A stretch of DNA of 64,000 nt from assembly GCA_029844215.1 (NCBI GenBank), contig CM056724.1:80371093-80435092 (forward strand), read 5' to 3'. The DNA comes from Przewalskia tangutica (Eukaryota > Streptophyta > Magnoliopsida > Solanales > Solanaceae). The translations under genes and the position numbers were made by a program. Under the pieces are notes generated by a model that was not told where the DNA came from, ran no database searches, and saw only the letters and a list, made by a program, of their open reading frames with translations. Of this stretch, positions 58,616 to 64,000 are shown piece by piece. The stretch's first letter is position 1. Every line of letters starts with the position of its first letter.

Positions 58616-59335
58616 GTAGGCAACCCGCCTGTAGGCGCAAGGCAGGCGGAGCCGCGAGTAGAGTTCAGAGGGTTACGTGGCACAGCCCAATCATTACCTA
58701 GGTAATGCTTCATTCGGGATTTCGCGACGCCACTAGCCCCAAGCAGAGTTTACACGCGACGGCAGCCCTATCGCGCCATGATATTGAACCTTCGCCCACG
58801 CATCGAACAGAGAATTTAGATTTCGAGGCGACCTCGCATTAACTATGGATTTGACTACGAGAGTATACCGATGTACCGCGAGTCTTGATGAATATCAACG
58901 AAAAGGCGTCAAAGAGTAAGTTCTTCGCCAGGCTTCGAGCATGGCTCGTACGCTTTGCGCAGAGCCGAGACGCAGAGATCGACGGGTTAACGGCGACGAG
59001 AAGAGGCCAGAGCAGAAGGTCCTTTGGTAACTTTCGAGGCGAAGTCGCCTCACCAACAGATTAGATTTGCACATCCACCAGCAGAGTGGTCTTCCACTGA
59101 TTTCGTGACGTTCGAGTACGCAGGAGTTGGTTAGAACTCCGTGGCTTCCGCTCATTGGCTGACGACGCCATCCCGGAATGTCGCCTTTTAGTTGGTACTT
59201 GTTGTACGGCGACCGCCGTGGTCCGATGTCGAAAGAGTGTCCCGTAAGGACTCACCTTCGATCGGTGGTAGTTTGTCATCTTCCTTAGCTATGGCGCTCA
59301 CGGGCGTTTGATTAGAACGACTAAGGAAGTGAAGC
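58616..59335 (+). pseudogene. gag: Element G gag (severely decayed, shortened)
   Basis: ATG at 58616 gives MPPRRQPACRRKAGGAASRV, then a stop at about 58700 within a 16-base perfect palindrome (58692-58707). After that only patches match gag: AACTTTCGAGGCGAAGTCGC near 59030, CCAGCAGAGTGGTCTTCC near 59079, and a remnant of the zinc-knuckle region near 59200-59250. The capsid block with WDEF is not recognisable. About 720 bases remain, against about 1.1-1.2 kb in D and E. It is more diverged than any other gag here, including true substitutions. Confidence 0.6.
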
Positions 59336-60050
59336 AAGAGATTCGTATATCTTTAACCCTCAGAGCTTTGTATAAGTGATAAGGTGAGTATACCTTAAGT
59401 GTTATGTTCGATTGCACGAGTGTTTATTGTAATTAGAAATCTCGTTAGTTAACCAAGTAAGATTTGGGGATGTAAGGTGTGAGCCTTAGAGTTTTATACG
59501 CAGAGACCTTGTAAGTAAGGCCATCTCGAGTAAAAGACGATGTTTATGTTTGACCCTTTATAGAGTGCATTGTGCACGTGAGCTATGTATGGGATAGGTC
59601 CCTAAGTAGTGTGAAATGAAAGAGGGTAGTCGAACTAAGCACCGCCAGGATTTCGTGAACGTGATTTGAGAGATTGTTCCGGATCGGGAGATAGCATTGC
59701 GCGTTGCGGTCGGGTTGAGGCCACGCCGCGGGTCAACCCGCCGCAGTTTGCGGTGGGGGGCCAGTGGTGGTCCCGCTTTGTGTTAGTGGTCACGAGGTGT
59801 TAGGCCCAAGTTTAGTTGACCAACAGACGAGTTCGTGGACGCGCTCGACCTGGTTGGGCCGATGGGGCAGCCCATCGTGTTCTTCGGCTCGGACCGCTCA
59901 CTCGGCGATGTTGTTTTAACAGTAAAGGTTGGAAGGTCGCACGGTGCCTACCTTCACCTTATGGCGCATGCTGGAGCCTGTGGTACTACTGTTTTTGTTT
60001 CTCGAAGTTTTACCAAACATGTGTTAAGAACTCTAGTCTCAGACCACATT
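59336..60050 (+). other. G tail, part 1, with stem-loop
   Basis: The start is homologous to the E and D tails (TATCTTTAACCCTC, GTGTTAGGCCCAAGTTTAG). The stem-loop at 59711-59740 has arms CGGGTTGA and TCAACCCG. From about 59850 G departs from E and D. An open frame of 153 codons (59816-60277) has no motif I recognise and I do not count it as a gene. Confidence 0.6.
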
Positions 60051-60560
60051 CGCCTCGCCGTTGTTTGGATTTCGTGGTAGTTGCAAGGTTTGTTGTCCCC
60101 GTGGAGGAGTGTTTAAGCTACCATTTCAGATTCGGATGTCGCCTTATAAAGCCTTGTAGGGCGGATGTAAGTCACGGCCGAGTGGTTCGATGTTGGCGCG
60201 TTCGCAGATACTGGTTCAGCTTGTTCCACAGATCGTGGATAGTGAGAAGCTTGTCTAGAAGAAGTTCCGCACCGTGAGGAAATCGTGGCGGATAATCGGC
60301 GACGACGCCAGAGTTCAGTCGACGGTCGGTCTTCAAAGTACCACCCCGTCAGCGTGACGAGTTTTGGAATACAGAGGAACTTAGCCCGAAAGTTACTTGG
60401 GCCTTTGAGTTCATGTGAAGAATAGGCCAGTTGCCTATATGTTAGCATTTGCCGTCCGACTTAGGAGGCAAGGCCCACTGCTCGTGCTATGTTCGAGAAG
60501 GAAATCGGAGATCCATCCAGAGTATTCCCACTAATGATGACCAAGTCAAGATGATAACCC
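60051..60560 (+). pseudogene. Integrase C-terminal relic in G
   Basis: The nucleotide sequence follows the integrase of B and C in order, with many changes. TTGGATTTCGTGGTAG (about 60064) corresponds to the region before FAYNN. AGCTACCATTTCAGATTCGG and GCCTTATAAAGCCTTGTA (60116-60158) correspond to 10809-10850. GGTTCGATGTTGGCG and AGTGAGAAGCTTGTC (about 60183-60257) correspond to 10880-10945. GTTGCCTATATGTTAGCATT (about 60430) and GGAGATCCATCCAGAG (about 60509) correspond to 11140-11230. No frame is open across it. RT and RNase H are absent. Confidence 0.65.
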
Positions 60561-60928
60561 GAGTTTTGAGATCAAGCAGATCCAAATGTGGTAAGAGTTC
60601 GAGTGTACGACCTCGTGGATCGCATGTAGTCCTGCATCATTTGTTGGGTCGCCAGAGTGACACTAGAACCTCGCGCAAAGTGACAAAAGTGGTATCGGAA
60701 GAAGCGAGCATGTATGGCGAGCATAGATGTGACCATTTCTTTGTTTGGAAAAAGTGCGAGGAAGTATATTTTAGACCCTGAGAGAGGTGTTTGTGGTGAT
60801 GTTAGAGGTGTTTCCTCGTGGGCTTGATGTAAGTATTTCGCGCTGGGTGTTTCGTGGCCGACGTGGCGGTTGGTTCGTAAGTATAGTAGTGAAGACTATA
60901 TCAAGACGCTTGTTTTGAGACTTAGAAG
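60561..60928 (+). other. G tail, part 2, with LTR-end/PBS-like 18-mer
   Basis: AAATGTGGTAAGAGTTCGAG (about 60584) realigns with the E and D tails. At 60680-60697, GTGACAAAAGTGGTATCG is identical to G's own LTR-PBS junction at 58397-58414. The rest shows no feature I recognise. Confidence 0.55.
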
Positions 60929-60960
60929 GAACATTCGACGAATGTTTCTGGCGAGGAGAA
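60929..60960 (+). promoter_or_regulatory. Hairpin plus polypurine tract of G
   Basis: AACATTCG and CGAATGTT arms are followed by GGCGAGGAGAA, ending at the 3' LTR. Confidence 0.72.
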
Positions 60961-63900
60961 TGTTATACCAGTATTTCCAGTATGACGTAAGGACGACGTA
61001 GAAATTTGAACTTGTGATTTAGGTCACAATTCTTTTGTTCACAACACCCGATTTGAGTCGTTTTTCGACTAAACGCTTTCCACACTTTCGTAGGGAATTT
61101 CCGCTATGTCATTTTTAATTTTTATGGATTTTTCCGAGAGACGAAACATTTTGGATCAACGGGAGGGTGACATGTGTCACCTCACATCGAAGGCAAGGCG
61201 CAACCCTGGCCGACTGGGCTACTTTATGGCCTTGATTTGTGCCTTGTTTTGTGCCTTGTTTTGTGGAGTGTTTTGGAGTAGGTTGTGGTGCACATGGCTT
61301 GATCTCGCCCTACACTTGCTATGCACTTGGCAAGATCTTGCCATTGGTTGGCCTTGGCTTGTGCTATAAATACCCTCTCCCTTTGATGAATTCTTCATCC
61401 TTTCCACAAATCTTCTAAGTGTTAAAATCCTCCTCTCCTCTCTTGACTCTCGCCCAAGAGCCCTCTCCCCTTTGAAAGGCCCTCGCCGAGAGCCCTCTTC
61501 CTCCTAGTGGTCGGCCGAGAACCCCTTTGTGGTGTAGAAATACTCTCAAAAGTATTGTTATAATGCCCAAATTACCTTAGCCGTATACCTTGTAGTATTC
61601 TAAGGTTATACTTATACTAAAAGCCCGTAAATACTATTATACTTCCCTTCCACTACAAAACCGAAACCCTAGGAAAATCTCCATAGTCCGTTGAGTATTG
61701 TGTAGTTGGTTAGAACTTCTAAGGGTGGTTTAGAGCGGTTGGAGCGCCTGAGTCGAGCTAAACGATTGCCCAGATCGACTCTATACTGATAATTATGGGC
61801 TTACCGAGGTAAATATCTTGTCCTCTATTGTAATTGGAAATTACATGATTGTTAGACTATATAGTTGAAGTATACTATATATAGATCGAACGTAGTTATC
61901 GGCAAATGTCTTTTGACTTAAGCCCAATAATAAGAAACCTTTTCGAAAGAAGAGTACCGAATCAGATTTACATAGGGATCAGACATGAGGCTTGTGTAGC
62001 TTTTCGTGAGTAGAATTATACCCGTCGGGTTAGATGTGTAACCCCCGGTTGGCTTGGTAGCCTACCGATAAAGCGAGGAGATTTACGTTGTCATGGGTGG
62101 CTGCGCCAATTTTCTAGAATGTTCTCGCGATAAGGTCTAAATGTTAATAAGCGCCAGGCCTTATAGTCAAGTACTACGTATGACGCGATCACCGCAAGGA
62201 GTAGCCGACTTGAAGTACTTGGAGCGCTTTGCTATTAGTCGATACTGCCGCGAGGTATGTGAACCTCTTCCTATCTCTTCTAGCATGATATGTGTGAACT
62301 ATGTAGTACGGTAGACGCATACGTGCTAAATGTATTTGATTGTTTAAAACATAAAGTGTTATAACGGCTTTATGGGAAGTTGGTTATAAATTTATGTTGG
62401 TAAGAAGATACTTGTGGTTTTTGAAAGGTAATTGGTTTGAACTATAACTGGCTTGTTATGTGTTAATAAAGAACTTGAAGTATTTCAAAAGATTTTGAAT
62501 CATTTTGAAAGAAGAAGTAATACTTGGTTTTTGAAAACTTAAGAGTTATACTAGCTTTATGGGAAGTTAGGTATAACGGCTTAAGAATGGTTTACTGATT
62601 TCGGAAATCAGAATGTGTATCTACAAACCAATGCCTCGTTAATAAAAGGAAATGTTTTGACAGATTAAGTTTTATTAAAACCAAGAGAAACTTCCATCCG
62701 CATGAAGCTAAGATGAGACAAAATGATATTTCCTAGATCATGGTCATTGTAATAAGATTGTTATAAACAAGAATATCCTACTCACATATAAGACTTATGT
62801 TTCTGATAGTTTAAAAGAGAATTATATTCTTAAATGAATAAGACTATGAACATTTAAACCTTTTAAAATAAGAAACGTGAACATTTGAAATTAGGCAAAC
62901 TTGGACGCTTGGAAAATAATGTCGCTACTTGATTTTACAAAGGTAAGTGTTTTGTTTTACTTAAAAGGATAATCACTCTATTTTCACATAACTACGTATT
63001 GTGTGACTTTTGTGAAAGTAACGATCTTTAAAGATTTAATGTATGAAGTACTTTGGGGATAAAAACCCAACTTGTTGACATATAGTAGAAAGTACCTTGT
63101 GTGTATAACTTGATTGTGTTGTTTTGTGATAGCCTTGTAAATACTTTCTTGTTGATTGATAAGTAAACATGCTAGGATGCTATGTGTGTTAGTATCTTGT
63201 GATGTTAGTGTAAAGGGTTTTCCTCGATCGTGCTTAAAGTTGTTTGACTATCACCGTTATGTTGGTATTGTACCACTCACCTCGACTTATTTCCGAGGTT
63301 GTCGCCTCCGACGCGGTAGACTCAGCGGTCCGGGACCATGATTCGAGAATACCTCACGCGGGTCCGTGGGATCCATGCGAACTACGGAGTTCCGTGTTAG
63401 TGCGCGCCTTTATGGTCACGCGGTTCATGTGGCCATGCGGATCGCGAGTCCGTGACGACGGGGAGTAGCTACCTCGATGCGGGTTATACCTCACGCGCCT
63501 ATGAGGTTGGCCTATGCGCGAGTCGCGGAAAGTTCCAGGCTAGACGCACATTTGATATCGCGGGCGAGTGACCAGCTTTGATCATGCGTGACGGCCAGAC
63601 AGATATCATGATACGCTTTATGACCTTGTTAGCACCGTGGTGTTAGTAGTCGCCATGCCTTCGCATTTACCCCGCATCGCTTTATTTGGACACGTGGGAC
63701 CCGTGTTCATGTGTATTCCTTGGTGCTTTTCTATCATAGATCGCCAGCTGATGGAAGGTATTCCACGCGCATGATTGATGCATGGGCTTGAGACCCATAG
63801 TTATTCGAGTGATGACTTTGAGGGCGTGAGTCCCTGACTTGACATGACTGCTTATTTATTGTGAACTGTAGTTTGGTTATCATACATGTCTCCTGCTTTA

Positions 63901-64000
63901 TAGACTATTATGATTTCATTTACGATTTTTAGTTTCACATACTGCACTGTAATCGACCTCCTTCGGGCCGCTCATGCCGCAGTCGAGGTACACCGCCGTT
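60961..64000 (+). repeat. Element G 3' LTR (partial)
   Basis: The first 3040 bases of the LTR match the 5' LTR from 54980, with TATA at 61365-61372. The window ends in the CACCGCCGTT block, equivalent to about 58036. Confidence 0.87.

Larger units (their letters stand above)
54980..64000 (+). mobile_element. Element G: long-LTR non-autonomous element with integrase relic (runs off window)
   Basis: G has a 5' LTR (54980-58401), internal region (58402-60960) and 3' LTR (60961 to the window end; about 360 bases appear to be missing by comparison with the 5' LTR). It is inserted in F; the left target bases are GTTAT and the right side is not visible. The internal region has PBS, a badly decayed gag, the TR-GAG tail with its stem-loop, and a stretch related to integrase C-terminal sequence that E and D lack. 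It therefore looks like a step between gag-pol elements and pol-less ones. Confidence 0.82.

Noticed and set aside
59816..60277. 153-codon frame in G's tail as a possible captured gene
   Set aside because: Its second half aligns at nucleotide level with integrase in a different frame, and the first half has no recognisable domain.

Overview
This window is plant heterochromatin made entirely of LTR retrotransposons. The evidence is a primer-binding site matching initiator-Met tRNA (TGGTATCAGAGC at 2589-2600), Ty3/gypsy order protease, reverse transcriptase, RNase H, integrase, and a chromodomain-like C-terminus of the Tekay/Del chromovirus kind. I see no cellular gene, tRNA, rRNA or CRISPR array. 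The species cannot be named from sequence alone; a flowering plant, probably a eudicot, fits best.

Eight insertions, here called A to H, account for nearly every base. All share LTR ends (TGTTATACCCCGTATTTCC at the start, GTCGTGACA at the end), and most are inserted into one another. Element A (plus strand) is the outermost host. Its visible pieces are 1800-4203, 23110-24897, 34573-35339 and 50632-53008. Inside A lie H (minus strand, 1-1799, in A's 5' LTR), B (4204-23109, in protease), C (24898-34572, just before integrase), D (35340-50631, in integrase) and F (53009-54979, in A's 3' LTR). E (13822-22934) sits in B's 3' LTR. G (54980 to the window end) sits in F. Nesting order gives relative ages: A is oldest, and E and G are younger than their hosts B and F.

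There are two classes. A, B and C are autonomous Tekay-like elements with LTRs of about 2.4 kb and gag plus a full pol order. D, E and G, and probably F and H, have LTRs of 3.4-3.7 kb that are longer than their internal region. The internal region holds gag with a CCHC zinc knuckle and a conserved non-coding tail, but no complete pol. They fit the TR-GAG type of non-autonomous element and presumably borrowed enzymes from partners like A-C, with which they share LTR ends, PBS and polypurine tract. D is an uncommon tandem: LTR-gag-LTR-gag-LTR. G still carries a relic of integrase, so it looks intermediate between the two classes.

No element has an uninterrupted gag-pol frame. However, B's two LTRs are almost identical at their starts, so its insertion looks recent. 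Many frame breaks are short changes at CTG, CAG and G-run contexts. These would be expected from long-read base-calling errors at CHG-methylated cytosines, so the apparent decay may be partly artefactual.
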